DNA from: Chara braunii
Taxonomy: Eukaryota > Streptophyta > Charophyceae > Charales > Characeae
NCBI GenBank assembly: GCA_003427395.1
Contig: BFEA01000325.1
Coordinates: 979,352 to 1,007,692 of the forward strand
Length of the DNA stretch: 28,341 nucleotides
Direction of reading: 5' to 3'
Under the pieces are notes generated by a model. That model saw nothing but the letters and a program-made list of their open reading frames with translations. It had not been told where the DNA came from and ran no database searches. The translations under genes and the position numbers were made by a program. Below are positions 1 through 9,416 of the stretch, piece by piece (within the stretch, counting starts at the first letter, position 1; every line of letters starts with the position of its first letter).

Positions 1-672
<672 letters not shown>

Positions 673-880
673 GTAAGCACCGATTCGCAGATACTAGTCT
701 TGCTCGGCAGCACCGCAGGTGCACGCTCGCCTTCAAAGGAGGAGTACAGATCCCGGCCATCGAAGATCCCGATGATCGCGATGACAATGTCGACGATAAA
801 GATGGAAGGCAAGGATGATTGATCAGTGCACAATGTACATCAAGAGGGGAACAACGGAGGAGGAAGACAAAAAACGTCAA

Positions 881-933
881 GGAGGAGGAGGAGCAGCAGG
901 AGGAGGAGGAGGAGGAGGAGGAGGAGGAGGAGG
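881..933. repeat. (GGA)n trinucleotide repeat
   Basis: A nearly pure GGA/GAG tract with one GCAGCA interruption near 893. It reads as poly-Gly or poly-Ser in overlapping frames, without other coding evidence. Confidence 0.95.
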
Positions 934-1030
934 CCAATCGACGAATGCAAAGTATATCCCGGCTTCCGGGCCACTGATAGCGGTGATCAATCAGCAGTGT
1001 GAGTCGGAGAGGGACAGATTGAGGAGCGCG

Positions 1031-1197
1031 CAGACACAGACAGACAGATATACAGGCAAACAGATAGACAGAGACAGGCAGGCAGCCAGGCAGGATGCCA
1101 GGCAGGCAGCCAGGCAGGAAGCCAGGCAGGCAATCAGGCAGGCAGATAGAACAGACAGACAGACATACAGACAGACATACAGCCAAGCAAGCAAGCA
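1031..1197. repeat. CAGG/CAGA tetranucleotide-rich tract
   Basis: An imperfect array of CAGA, CAGG and CAAG tetramers. The middle part has a higher-order pattern in which CCAGGCAGG alternates with short variants such as ATG, AGC and GAAG. This is a degenerate compound microsatellite, and the long open frames across it are repeat artefacts. Confidence 0.9.
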
Positions 1198-1681
1198 AAA
1201 ATGGTCGATTTGGCCGATCGCTTCGGCCGTTCTGTTTGTCCTGTTTTCCTGGGAAGTGCTCGTAGTGGGGTGGGCGACTGAAGCGACTTGGACTTGAAGA
1301 CTCCGCTGCTTTCTCCTCGGGGCCAAATCGGTGGCAGGAGGAACCAATTGCTGACGAATGTCTGATGAAGGATTCAGCGATATACAATCAAGAACGAAAC
1401 CTCCTCCGTGAGACCCCAGAAGACAGAGAGGCGTACCGCGTACGGTCCACGCTGCTGCGCATAGTTACCCGAACAGGAAATTCAACCAACAAGGCGCCTC
1501 CTCACATCCCTATAACAAATCGCCCCAGAAACTGCCAGTGTGCCCCTCGACTTCCCTATTATGTTATGACAGAACCACCGAGGGCAGGTGGGAGCTAAAC
1601 CGCACGTGCTGTTGGTTTTGGGTTGTTGTGACACCGCTTGCTCTCAGTTGTGACACTGCTTGCTCGATTTGCCTGCCCCAT
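1198..1681. other. Gene-free stretch
   Basis: No recognisable gene, RNA or mobile element is seen. Frames here are short and lack any domain signature. Confidence 0.5.
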
Positions 1682-1712
1682 GGTCGGTCGGTCGGTCGGT
1701 CGGTCGGTCGGT
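1682..1712. repeat. (GGTC)n microsatellite
   Basis: About seven perfect GGTC tetramers, followed by GC-rich unique sequence without a recognisable gene. Confidence 0.95.
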
Positions 1713-1897
1713 AGGCGGGCTCCGCGTAACGGCGCGCTTGCAAATCGAGCACATCGACCAAATCGAGCAAAGCCTGCCAAAGCTCCACTCCTTCACCACC
1801 CTTCTCTCTGCCATCCGGCTTCCCGCCCCCGCCAGTTTGCCCCCGGCGGGCCGAGGAGCCCGCTGCTGCGCACAGATTCAGACTTTTCGTTCCAGAC

Positions 1898-2113
1898 CGC
1901 CGATAACGATGATTCGTGATCTACGGTCGGAAGTTTGAAGAGCGCTCCGGTTCGCGGGGGCTACAGTAGGTCCCACTTGCACCAATTATGCGATACTGAC
2001 CGTCGATAGCGAAGATCAACGGCCCAAATCTCCTAACCCGTGCAAGTGGGACCTTGCCCCGGGGTTGCGCCGATAATCGTGATCTACGGTGGGAAGTTTG
2101 AAGAATGCTCCGA
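1898..2113. repeat. Direct repeat around a GGTCCCAC-type palindrome
   Basis: A unit of about 50 bp starting CGCCGATAA and ending GCTCCG occurs at 1898-1950 and again at 2068-2113. Between them, 14-bp perfect inverted arms lie at 1969-1982 (GGTCCCACTTGCAC) and 2040-2053. Both units lead into a GGTCCCACT motif, so this looks like a tandem duplication of the left end of a small foldback element, the second of which is the element at 2114-2285. Confidence 0.7.
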
Positions 2114-2285
2114 GGCGTGGTCCCACTAGCAATAGCAAAGAGGATTGGATCGAATGCCGGAATCTGGACGAGTTTATGGAGATGTGCAGGAAATCGAGAT
2201 TAAACTGCATTTCTGTATCTGTGCCTAGAACCCATCCAGATTCAGGAGCTCGATCCTATCCTTTTTGCTAAGTGGGACCTCGCCC
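2114..2285. mobile_element. Small foldback MITE, copy 1 (GGTCCCACT termini)
   Basis: The left end reads GGCGTGGTCCCACTAGCAA (2114-2132). The right end (2265-2285) is its imperfect reverse complement, with a TTGCTAAGTGGGACC core. The interior is homologous to the element at 2867-3023, and the two share the internal GTGCAGGAAATCGAGATT segment and the ATCCAGATTCA segment. There is no coding capacity, so it is a non-autonomous element. The superfamily cannot be assigned because no clear target-site duplication is seen. Confidence 0.7.
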
Positions 2286-2479
2286 CCGGTTCGCGGGGGC
2301 TCAACCCCCGCTGCTGCCCTGAACCGCCGTAGCCAGGGGCCTGAGTGCCACGTCGTTTGCCCGCCTTTTTTGCGCGGGAACGGGACGCGTTGCCCATAAC
2401 TTGCGGGGGGGGTTTTTTCCCGGGGGTGAAAAATTGGCCATAACTTTCGTGGTTGTCCGATTCCCTTGGAGAGTTCGAG

Positions 2480-2636
2480 CTCGCCACACCACTGTCGAAG
2501 CGAGAGAAGACCGAATGCATCGTCCTCAGAAAGAGGTAAGATACATCCTTCGCTATTTAGAGTAATGGATGCAATTTTCCACTCTTTGCGTGAAGATGCA
2601 CTCGTTCTTTTTTCGTTTCGACAGTGGTGTGGCGAG
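2480..2636. mobile_element. 157-bp palindromic MITE-like element
   Basis: The terminal 19 bp (CTCGCCACACCACTGTCGA, 2480-2498) is perfectly inverted at 2618-2636. The complementarity continues imperfectly for about 57 bp per arm, with a 40-50 bp centre. Translations of the two strands resemble each other, which is diagnostic of an inverted repeat and shows that the open frames here are not genes. No target-site duplication was identified. Confidence 0.75.
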
Positions 2637-2866
2637 GCCCTAACTGGCTGTATGCGCATATCATTCAGCCACATGGCTGGGTTGGAACTCCCTTCTCTTT
2701 TGCTCCTTTTTCCTTTTTTATACCTTTTTCTTTAGCCCGTGAAACTTCCTTTTCTTTTCTTTTCTTTTTTTTAAATATATCCGACTGAGGGCATACTCAG
2801 GGCATGCTCACACTGCAGTACCAAATCCGCATAATCCGCCAAAATCCCCCAAAAATAGTATCCAGG
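2637..2866. other. Gene-free pyrimidine-rich stretch
   Basis: TTTTCTTTTCC-rich sequence around 2690-2775, then short unique sequence. No gene is seen. Confidence 0.5.
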
Positions 2867-3023
2867 GGCGTGGTCCCACTAGCAAAGACGATCAGATAGA
2901 ATGACTGAACCTGGACACAATTGTGGAGAGGTGCAGGAAATCGAGATTGAACTGCTTTTCTGCACCTCTGCATAAAACACATCCAGATTCATGAGCTTGA
3001 TCCTATCCTCTTTGGGACCTCGG
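2867..3023. mobile_element. Small foldback MITE, copy 2 (GGTCCCACT termini)
   Basis: The left end at 2867-2885 is identical to that of the copy at 2114 (GGCGTGGTCCCACTAGCAA). The right end is eroded to TTTGGGACCTCGG. The whole element is an imperfect palindrome: the ACCTGGACAC / GAGAGGTGCAG block on the left is mirrored by CTGCACCTCTGC and ATCCAGATTCA on the right. It abuts the B2 repeat of the large retrotransposon, so that insertion lies within or beside this MITE. Confidence 0.7.
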
Positions 3024-3121
3024 CCAGTACCTTTCCAAATAAATTAAGAAAAGAAGAGGCCGAAGATGATGCCAGATCTCATAGGAGTGAGTCAAGCAGG
3101 TGGGCCGCAGGCCCGCACACC
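3024..3121 (-). repeat. Split direct repeat B2 (outer)
   Basis: A 98-bp segment starting CCAGTACCTTTCC and ending CGCACACC on the plus strand. It matches 3651-3748 with only a few substitutions and no length change. Being outermost, it marks the 3' boundary of the minus-strand element. 32 bp of sequence (3122-3153) separates it from A2. Confidence 0.85.
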
Positions 3122-3153
3122 ATGGGAAAATCGAGGGTGGGCGGGTCAGATTC

Positions 3154-3650
3154 GCCAAAAGGCGAGGAAAACGACTCAAACTCCGCAGGACCTGACCCTT
3201 GTACTCCCGCCCAGGTTTGCGTATGCGATGAGTGCTGCGAGCGGGCGCGGACTGGAGGGCGCTGCTCAGGAGACTTCGCAAGTTGTCGTCACAGGCCAGG
3301 CCCCTGTGACTTATACCATCGCCAGGCAAGGCAGTGGTACCAGTTGGGCTGGCGAGGCAGTTCTTCAGCCTGGGTGAGTGTCACATCATCCGTTTGATCC
3401 CTGGTAGCAATCCTCCGTCAATTTAGGTAGTTATTTTGTCTGTCGTGGATGTCTGAAAACTTGTTGATGCTTGAAAGTGTTTCCCACCAGGTTCGTAGAT
3501 GCTGTTGGTGGATGGTTGCGATAGGAGTTCCAGTTTCAACCGTCTGGTACCAGTACCATCTGACAAAGCGACCGACGATAACCGGTCGGAGGAAAGCTCG
3601 GTTGTTGAAACTGATTTCAATGGGGTTTGTTAACTTAGGCATAATGCTAC
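3154..3650 (-). repeat. Split direct repeat A2
   Basis: About 497 bp beginning GCCAAAAGG on the plus strand, over 90% identical by eye to 14590-15087. It directly abuts B1 at 3650/3651. In PAT-like elements the B1-A2 junction corresponds to the circle or recombination junction. Short open frames on both strands here are shared between the two copies but have no recognised domain. Confidence 0.88.
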
Positions 3651-3748
3651 CCAGGACCTTTCCAAATAAACTAAGAAAAGAAGAGGCCGAAGATGATGTC
3701 AGATCTCATAGGACTGAGTCAAGCAGGTGGGTCGCAGACCCGCACACC
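3651..3748 (-). repeat. Split direct repeat B1 (inner)
   Basis: 98-bp partner of 3024-3121, starting CCAGGACCTTTCC and ending CGCACACC. Its left edge touches A2 and its right edge faces the internal genes, as expected for the inner B copy. Confidence 0.85.
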
Positions 3749-3853
3749 TCCTAAACCATCCCAGATCCCTCCATCGTTCCGCAAGCGACTCTGTCGTCTT
3801 GCAGGGAATGGTGGAACGAGCAAATGAGCGATGGCAGTTGGAGGCAGAAGCGA

Positions 3854-5006
3854 GCGACTCCCATGGTTAAAGGAAAGTACTCTGCTGGTCTTGAGTGAAG
3901 TAGTGCAATAATCAGTGAATTTGGAGCTGGAAAGCGATGGAAGAATGGAATGAAGAAGATACTTCTTGCTTTGAATGAGTGGCTTGATCGTAATGAAGTT
4001 GGGAGAAGTTGCATGACTTGCTCCGACCTTGATGTGTTGTCCTTCATAAGTAACCAATGGCTTGTTGAAATTGAAAGTCGATGCCGAACTTCCGATGCTG
4101 AAGGGTTTCCGATGGTTTCACCAGCAAAGGGCGATGTTGTTGTGAACTGCTTGAGTGGATGCTTTCGCCTGCTGGGTAAGGATGGAGAGGATGATCCTTG
4201 CCGGAGTAGTAAAGTCTTATCGAGAGTATACACTGTGGAGGCGTGTAATAGAAGAATCCATGAAACCAATGCAATTGGAGAAGCTGCGGGTGGTGATAAG
4301 TTATATAAGAGAAAAGGTGAAGGTTATGAAAGGGTATTCTGAGGCTCAGGCGTATCATGATGGGGGGGCTTTTTTATATTTGTGGGAAAGTTGGCAACGA
4401 TACAAGGAGTTTGACTTTGAGCGAGGGATGGTGCATCCTGGGTATACTAAGACAGATCGTCATGGAGGAAGGTTTATGATAAGGTTACGGGATCCAAGAA
4501 GTGAGGAGGAGACATTTTTGGGATGGTTACCTGGGATGCTTGAAAGTTATGAACGAGTGGGACAAGACTTGCAGAATGGTTATCTATTCCGGCCTGTGCA
4601 AGGGAGCGGGCCAATGAGTGGGGGAGGTTTCAATAAGCGGATAGAAAAGTGGTTTGGAGAAGCAGGAGTGTTTGAAGGCGACAATGGTCATAGTTTCCAG
4701 ATAGGTGAGGTGCAAACGGGGATTGAGGAAGGTTGGAGCTTAGGGGAGATGATGCGGCAAGGTACTTGGAATCAGTTAGGAACATTCATGCGATATCGCT
4801 ACGGGATGAGGCGCGGTTGGAAACGGAGAGGTGAGGAGCGATCAAGGGAGGATGAACATTGTCGTCAAACCAAAGATTGCAAGATTGGGTACGAGGGGAC
4901 TGACTCGGGGGCTGGAAAGGCAGGAGAAAGTGGAAGCGGGGATGATGAAGCGATTGATGATGTTGAGATCGAGGACGCGGGGGTACCAAACAGTTCTTTG
5001 AGATGA
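3854..5006 (+). pseudogene. Tyrosine recombinase of the DIRS/kangaroo-like element (antisense to pol, decayed)
   Basis: The product would be a lambda-integrase-type recombinase that inserts the element's circular DNA copy. The N-terminal part reads from about 3854, with an in-frame TGA near 3896, to about 4250; it includes KRWKNGMKKIL and LSGCFRLLGK. A frameshift near 4200-4250 leads into the frame ending at 5006. In that 283-residue frame (counted from 4155) the catalytic-domain landmarks are FLYLWESWQRYKE (Arg82, box I), KTDRHGGRF (97-107), GHSFQIG (178-184), GTWNQ (203-207) and FMRYRYG (211-217, candidate nucleophile Tyr214). The second catalytic Arg (HxxR) is Gln182 (CAG), so the copy should be inactive. 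The tail from residue 225 is charged and low in complexity. The gene runs opposite to gag and pol; as I recall, kangaroo from Volvox has the same orientation. Assignment rests on these motifs, not on a search. Confidence 0.72.
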
Positions 5007-5041
5007 AGGAAGGATGAGAAGATAGGGGGCATGACTTTTAA

Positions 5042-5456
5042 ACCACAGGTCCCCCTCACGAAAAAAACCTCGAGGTACCGGTACCGCCGTTTCGCGACGG
5101 CTACCGGTAGTACAGCGTGGAAAACCGGGCGGGCCTCCGTACAAAATTTTGCGACAAAAAATTGAAATAAATCGAATCGGCGCGGCAATTGTTTCACCGT
5201 CAAAATGATTTTTTTTTTTTCCTGATATTTTTCCGTGAAAGATCACGACCTAATTTACGAACCCTCAAATTTTCATACATTTTGGTGAATTACTCTGAGC
5301 ACGAAAAATCGGTAAAGTTGTCGCTTGGAAAATGGCGGGATTTGGACCCGTCAGCCTCCACACAACCCGGCGCCTCAGTACGGTCGCCGCCCCTCCGTAC
5401 AACCCGGCCCTAACTCACCGGTACCAGGGGTTTTCGGTGGCGGGGGGACCTGTGGT
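5042..5456. mobile_element. 415-bp TTAA-flanked MITE (piggyBac-like candidate)
   Basis: Perfect terminal inverted repeats of at least 14 bp (ACCACAGGTCCCCC at 5042-5055, complement at the right end) are flanked on both sides by TTAA (5038-5041 and 5457-5460). TTAA target duplications are characteristic of piggyBac transposons, but TTAA is itself palindromic, so it could equally be the outermost part of the inverted repeat. Subterminal motifs CTCCGTACAA and CACCGGTACC/GGTACCGGTACC recur near both ends. No transposase is encoded. It sits between the recombinase and RNase H of the retrotransposon and so is younger than it. Confidence 0.72.
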
Positions 5457-5536
5457 TTAATGATTTTTTTGAGTACTTGATTAAGTAGGACAGCAAGAGG
5501 GAATATGTATCTGTACGGATGAGAGGGTATGGAGTT

Positions 5537-6249
5537 TCAATCAAGAGAGAGAGCATCTATTAGGGAGGCCTTGACTGACCAGTCTCTTGAGATGAAAGTA
5601 GAGCAAACATGGTGGTAGTCCGAAGCGAAGAGGTCAATGGCAGGTGAACCTATTTCAGAAAAGATGTCCTTCTTGATGTGGTTGGCAAGACCCCAGTCAG
5701 AATTGTCTTCGGTTTTAGATAAGGAGTCAGCGGATTTGTTGAGATACATGGGGATCCATATTGGATGGAGGATTGCATCAAAGGAAATGAGGAAGGAAGC
5801 TATACTTCTTAATTAGGGATTGAAAGATTGATCTGTGGATTTCATCTTCATGAGTAAAGCGGATGCAACTTAGCTATCTGAGTGAAGTCTTATAGAGGCT
5901 GATGAGGGGATCTGAGGTTGCGAAAATGCTAAGAAGAGAAATGTTTCAAGGATTGCAAATAGTTCACTGTGAGTGGAATAGTAAGGAGATGAAGGGGAAG
6001 ACATTGGTTGAGTGAGAGGGGTTTGTTGTTGATGGGATAAATAATTGCGGCAATTTGGAGGGCAGATGCGTCAGTGAAAATTGTAAGGGTTGGAGGACGT
6101 ACAGTCCAAAGTTTTTCCGAGAGCTGCGGTAAGTGATGAATCCACCAAGGAAGGTCATTAATGAGGTTCGAGGAGACGGTCACTGGGGAATCCCAATTAG
6201 CTGGTGAGATGATTTCATAAAGCGAAGATAGGTAAAGATGGGTGGACAA
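5537..6249 (-). pseudogene. RNase H region of the DIRS-like pol (frameshifted)
   Basis: Two open segments in different frames carry the RNase H part. The first (6249-5929) has NDLPWWIHHL (31-40) and the catalytic-Asp motif TIFTDAS (56-62), both typical of the RNase H domain following DIRS and Ngaro reverse transcriptases. The second (5749-5537) has NKSADSLSKTEDNSDW (4-19) and the DLFAS motif (39-43), a conserved C-terminal signature of these polyproteins. Between them (5928-5750) the frame is broken. The domain degrades the RNA strand of the RNA-DNA hybrid during reverse transcription. It follows the reverse transcriptase with a frame change at about 6253 and is followed at 5456 by the inserted MITE. 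Loss of frame implies a dead copy. Confidence 0.78.
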
Positions 6250-6256
6250 AAATGTT

Positions 6257-7060
6257 TTAGTGCAATGAGCTTTCCTTCAAGTTTTGCGATAAATCTGCTA
6301 GAGTTTGAGAGTTAATGTTGAGTAAGAGTTTCAAGAGGTTTGAAACCTTGTCTTGCGGTACCTTGATACGCTTGGTGTGAGCATCAATATTAAAACTAAG
6401 GAAGCGGATGCATTGAGAAGAAAGAAATGAGCATTTATGCAGGCTAAGAAAAAAATCAAGATTATGAAGGAGGGTCACATATTAATTAAATGTTTGTCAA
6501 ATAAGGGTTGGGAAATCCTTATGTCCAAGAGCGTCGTCGATATAAGAAGCTACGTGAACCTTTCGGACACGAACTTTCGCCATTACTTTTTGCATGATAG
6601 TTGTGAAAATCCAACAAGCAGATGAGATTCCAAAGCAGGGAGTTGTAAAGTGGTAGGTTACATTGTTCCACTGAAAGGCAAGATAGGGAAAGAAGAGAGG
6701 ATGAATAGAGATGTAATAATAACCATTTTTTATATCAAAGCAAGTGAGAAAGTTTTGAGTGGGGGAACCAGAGAGATGAGCAGTCAAGTCATCAATGGAT
6801 TCGTAATGGAAGTCTGTTACAAAGAGGTTGACAAAGTGGACGTCGAGAATAAGCCGAGTTTTTGACGAGCTTTCAAATGCAAAAACTGGATTGATAACGG
6901 TGGGGTTTGGAGATAGTTTGATGACACCAGTGGATATGAGTTGATAAATGGTTGAATTAATGAACTCACAATGGTGGGGAGGGTTGTCATGATTGGGAAT
7001 ATGGAGTGGTGGGGGAGAGGTACATTGCAAGGCACGCTTGAAAGAGGGCTCCGGGAGCAC
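6257..7060 (-). pseudogene. Reverse transcriptase domain of the DIRS-like pol
   Basis: The 187-residue frame 7060-6497 contains the main polymerase blocks in order: SSKTRLILDVHFVN (65-78), motif A LTCFDIKNGYYYI (105-117, catalytic Asp109), motif B PCFGISSACWIFT (141-153) and motif C SYIDDALG (172-179). All three catalytic Asp residues are present. Two stops (TGA at 6499-6497 and TAA at 6484-6482) interrupt the chain, after which the same frame resumes at 6478 with a thumb-like segment (HNLDFFLSLHKCSF) to 6257. The YIDDAL box and the following RNase H place it with DIRS/PAT/Ngaro rather than LTR or LINE enzymes. The N-terminal part lies in a different frame upstream (7645-7076). Confidence 0.88.
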
Positions 7061-7075
7061 GCTCTTGACAATGCA

Positions 7076-7645
7076 TCAGACCTCTAAGAGCTTGGAGGTT
7101 GGCATGTGCGAAGTACCACTGAATTTGAGTATAACACCGTGGCGAATCAATTGGAGGACTGATTGAGAGAATCTCATTGAGCTTGAAGAGAATAAGAGTG
7201 ACCAAATTAAATTTGATAAATGGCATGAGGAAGATGTGGCGAAAAAATCATCAGGGTTGCGAAGCCAGGTTGACGGTTCCTGAAGAGCAAAAGTAGCAGT
7301 GCGAAGATCTTGGAGAGAAGGGGTGGAGGAAAGGTTGGTCAGGATGTTGGGGATGAAGGGAATAGAAAAAGGAGGCTTATTCAGAGGATCGGGTTGCGGA
7401 TTTGGGAGAGGAACGAGATTGGTCATGATGCTTGTGATCAGACTCAGTGAAGGCCCTCTCGGATGCACGGAAGTAGTCGTAGCCTCGGTACCTGTCCTCG
7501 TCATAGTGGCGCTTGGAGGAATGACTCTTCTTGAGGTCTTCGGCCTTGGAGTAGTCGTCCTTTTTGCGGTATGAAGATGAGTCGGATTCGGATATACCCA
7601 ACCTACATACAATGATAGAATGATAGAAGATAAGCCCTTGAACAC
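7076..7645 (-). pseudogene. Probable N-terminal part of the DIRS-like pol (linker region)
   Basis: A 189-residue open frame upstream of the reverse transcriptase, on the same strand but a different frame. The end, with LIRHGVILKF followed by SGTSHMPTS, resembles the segment before the polymerase fingers in DIRS-type proteins (an I-x-x-G hydrophobic motif). A stop then separates it from the RT frame by about 16 bp. The first half overlaps the last gag exon in another frame, so pol would need a frame change or its own start. It is proline- and threonine-rich with no other motif. Assignment is by position and weak motif similarity. Confidence 0.5.
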
Positions 7646-8575
7646 AAATTGTGATGACGTGGACTTATTGATAGTCCAGGGCGATAAATAGATTGGTCGG
7701 GCGACAACCCTTTCTTACCCGTGGACATCTCTGTGAACGATGCTCATGCAGTAGTTGAACTCAGAATTGATCAGAGGAAAAGTCTGGTCCATGCCCTCTC
7801 TCATAGCCTTGGTTAAATGGTGCTTAACTTCCTTGAAAATCCGAGAGTCGATGCAGTCCTTAGCAATGGAAGTATATCTTGAGCAGAAATCAGAGGCCAC
7901 CGACATGCCGATTGGATAATAGGAGTAATTCATATTGACGGCGAGGAACCTGATATAAGCTTCAACTTGGGAATAATAGCATGACGAGACAAAGAGTTTA
8001 TTCCACGCCGATAACTCATCATAGGCCGGCTGAGATTTGTTATTGAGCTTTCTGAGGATGGCATCCATCTCTGACTGAATCTTCGGATAAAGTTGAGTGA
8101 GCGCTTGATTTTCTTCATCACGCTTAAACTGTTCCGCCTGGAGCCTTTGGATGGAGAGCCGATTCTCTTCTTCTTTGAGAAATAGTTGCAGCTTCAATTG
8201 CTTGAAGGCTTCTACGGTGAGGGGTGGGGGTAGGCGAGATGAGGAACAACAGGGATCAGAGGTGGTGAGAAGTCGGGGTGGGCTTGATGTGATGCGGGGG
8301 GATGGAGAGGTGGGTAAGGGGGGTTGAGGAGGTGAAGGAGGAACTGGATTCTTCATTTTAATTGCAAGGACATGCAATCTGTGAAGTTGTTCTGAGTTTT
8401 TCGGTTGAATGGTAAAAAGGAGGTCAGAGATGTCATGAGCAAGAGGGTTGACACAGTCTATGATTTTGGCCAGTGAAAAGACAGGGGGAAGTATGGGCAG
8501 CACAACATAGACTTCTGCTCCAATGATAGATTGAGGGTCAGAGGCTGCTAGGAAGGTTTTGAGCCAATGATCCAT
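7377..8575 (-). CDS. Gag-like ORF of the retrotransposon, two exons
   Basis: Exon 1 runs from ATG at 8575 to 7719, and exon 2 from 7602 to 7377. They are separated by a 116-bp GT-AG intron (7718-7603: donor GTAAGAAA, acceptor TGTATGTAG). Splicing keeps the frame, giving about 361 residues. The protein has a hydrophobic N-terminal third, a Pro/Ser-rich stretch (about 78-120), a Lys/Glu/Gln-rich likely coiled coil (about 121-178, including LKEEENRLSIQRLQAEQFKR), a folded-looking region with several aromatics (about 185-286), and a charged Ser/Lys/His/Asp/Arg-rich tail encoded by exon 2. No zinc knuckle is seen. Its position upstream of the reverse transcriptase and the nucleic-acid-binding-like tail suggest a Gag role, but I do not recognise the family. 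The ATG is immediately preceded by a splice-acceptor-like TATTTGTGTAG, so an upstream exon is possible. Confidence 0.6.
7603..7718 (-). other. Candidate spliceosomal intron in the gag-like ORF
   Basis: Donor GTAAGAAA starts at 7718 and the acceptor ends at 7603 with TGTATGTAG. Reading straight through hits TAA within the donor itself, whereas removing the 116 bp joins two open frames in phase. Confidence 0.6.
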
Positions 8576-9320
8576 CTACACAAATATAAACAAACATGAA
8601 TAAAAACTCCTTGGTCGTTCTGTCCCACCCTTGACTCTGTCCTCTTATACATTCCATCAGTTATTCCTCGTTGATATTTGACCTCCTGCCTTTCCTTTCT
8701 CGTTTTCTCTCTTCTCCATCTTCCTTCTCACTTTCTGTGTCCATTAACCTCCTTTCTTTTCCCCTTTTTTCTCTTCTCATTTTTTTTATTTTTTTTTTAA
8801 TGTGAAAAAAAAATGAGTAGTCTGGGAAAAATGAGAATAAGGAGTAAAAAAGGAGGTGCAAAGAAGAAAAGGGTGAAGGCCGTAAGTGCCAGGAGAATTA
8901 TTTTAGATGGAAAAAAAAGTCGGGGAAAGGGATTGAGAAGACGGGATGAGAGTTTAAAGAGTGCAGCTATTGGTAATTATAGTTTCAACGACTTGATCCA
9001 AAAAGTAATTCATTGAGATCTGCGATAAGATGACACACATGAAATGGAGGACGAGAGAGGGTAATTTTACAGTTGCAGTAAGTAAAACATCGTTATTGAC
9101 TTGAGGTAGTAATTCCTATGCTTCTCTCCCCCCTCAGTTTCATCTTGCCTTTCCTTTCTTGTTTTTTTCTCTCTCCCTTTTTTTTTTTTTTTTTTTTAAT
9201 TGCAGTGTAATATAGGCTACCGAACCAAGGACGTTTTGATGTTGCTGTACGGATAAGGTCTAGGCATTAGGCAGAATTAACATGCAAGTCTAAAAATGGA
9301 TTACAAAGTTTTTCATCTCG
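8576..9320. other. T-rich spacer without a recognised gene
   Basis: Pyrimidine-rich sequence, with an inverted T/A pair at about 8778-8817 (CTCATTTTTTTT against AAAAAAAATGAG) and T tracts at 8792 and 9179-9198. An open frame at 8813-9016 (plus) is Lys/Arg-rich and looks like low-complexity noise. Confidence 0.5.
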
Positions 9321-9416
9321 TCCCCCTTTTTTTTTTTTTTTTTTTTATTTTTTTTTTTCCCTCCCTTCCCCCCCCCCCCCCCCCCCCCCCCTTTTTTTTT
9401 TTTTTTTTTTTTTAAT
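9321..9416. repeat. Compound poly-T / poly-C / poly-T tract
   Basis: Successive homopolymers: T tracts, about 22 C residues (9369-9390), then T again. Such tracts are poorly sequenced, and their lengths should be taken as approximate. Confidence 0.95.

Noticed and set aside
2225-2674. 149-codon minus-strand frame
   Set aside because: It crosses the palindromic element at 2480-2636, and the plus strand gives a similar peptide, showing inverted-repeat origin.
3719-4358. Minus-strand frames of 112, 172 and 104 codons
   Set aside because: They lie antisense to the tyrosine recombinase, which carries recognisable motifs on the plus strand.
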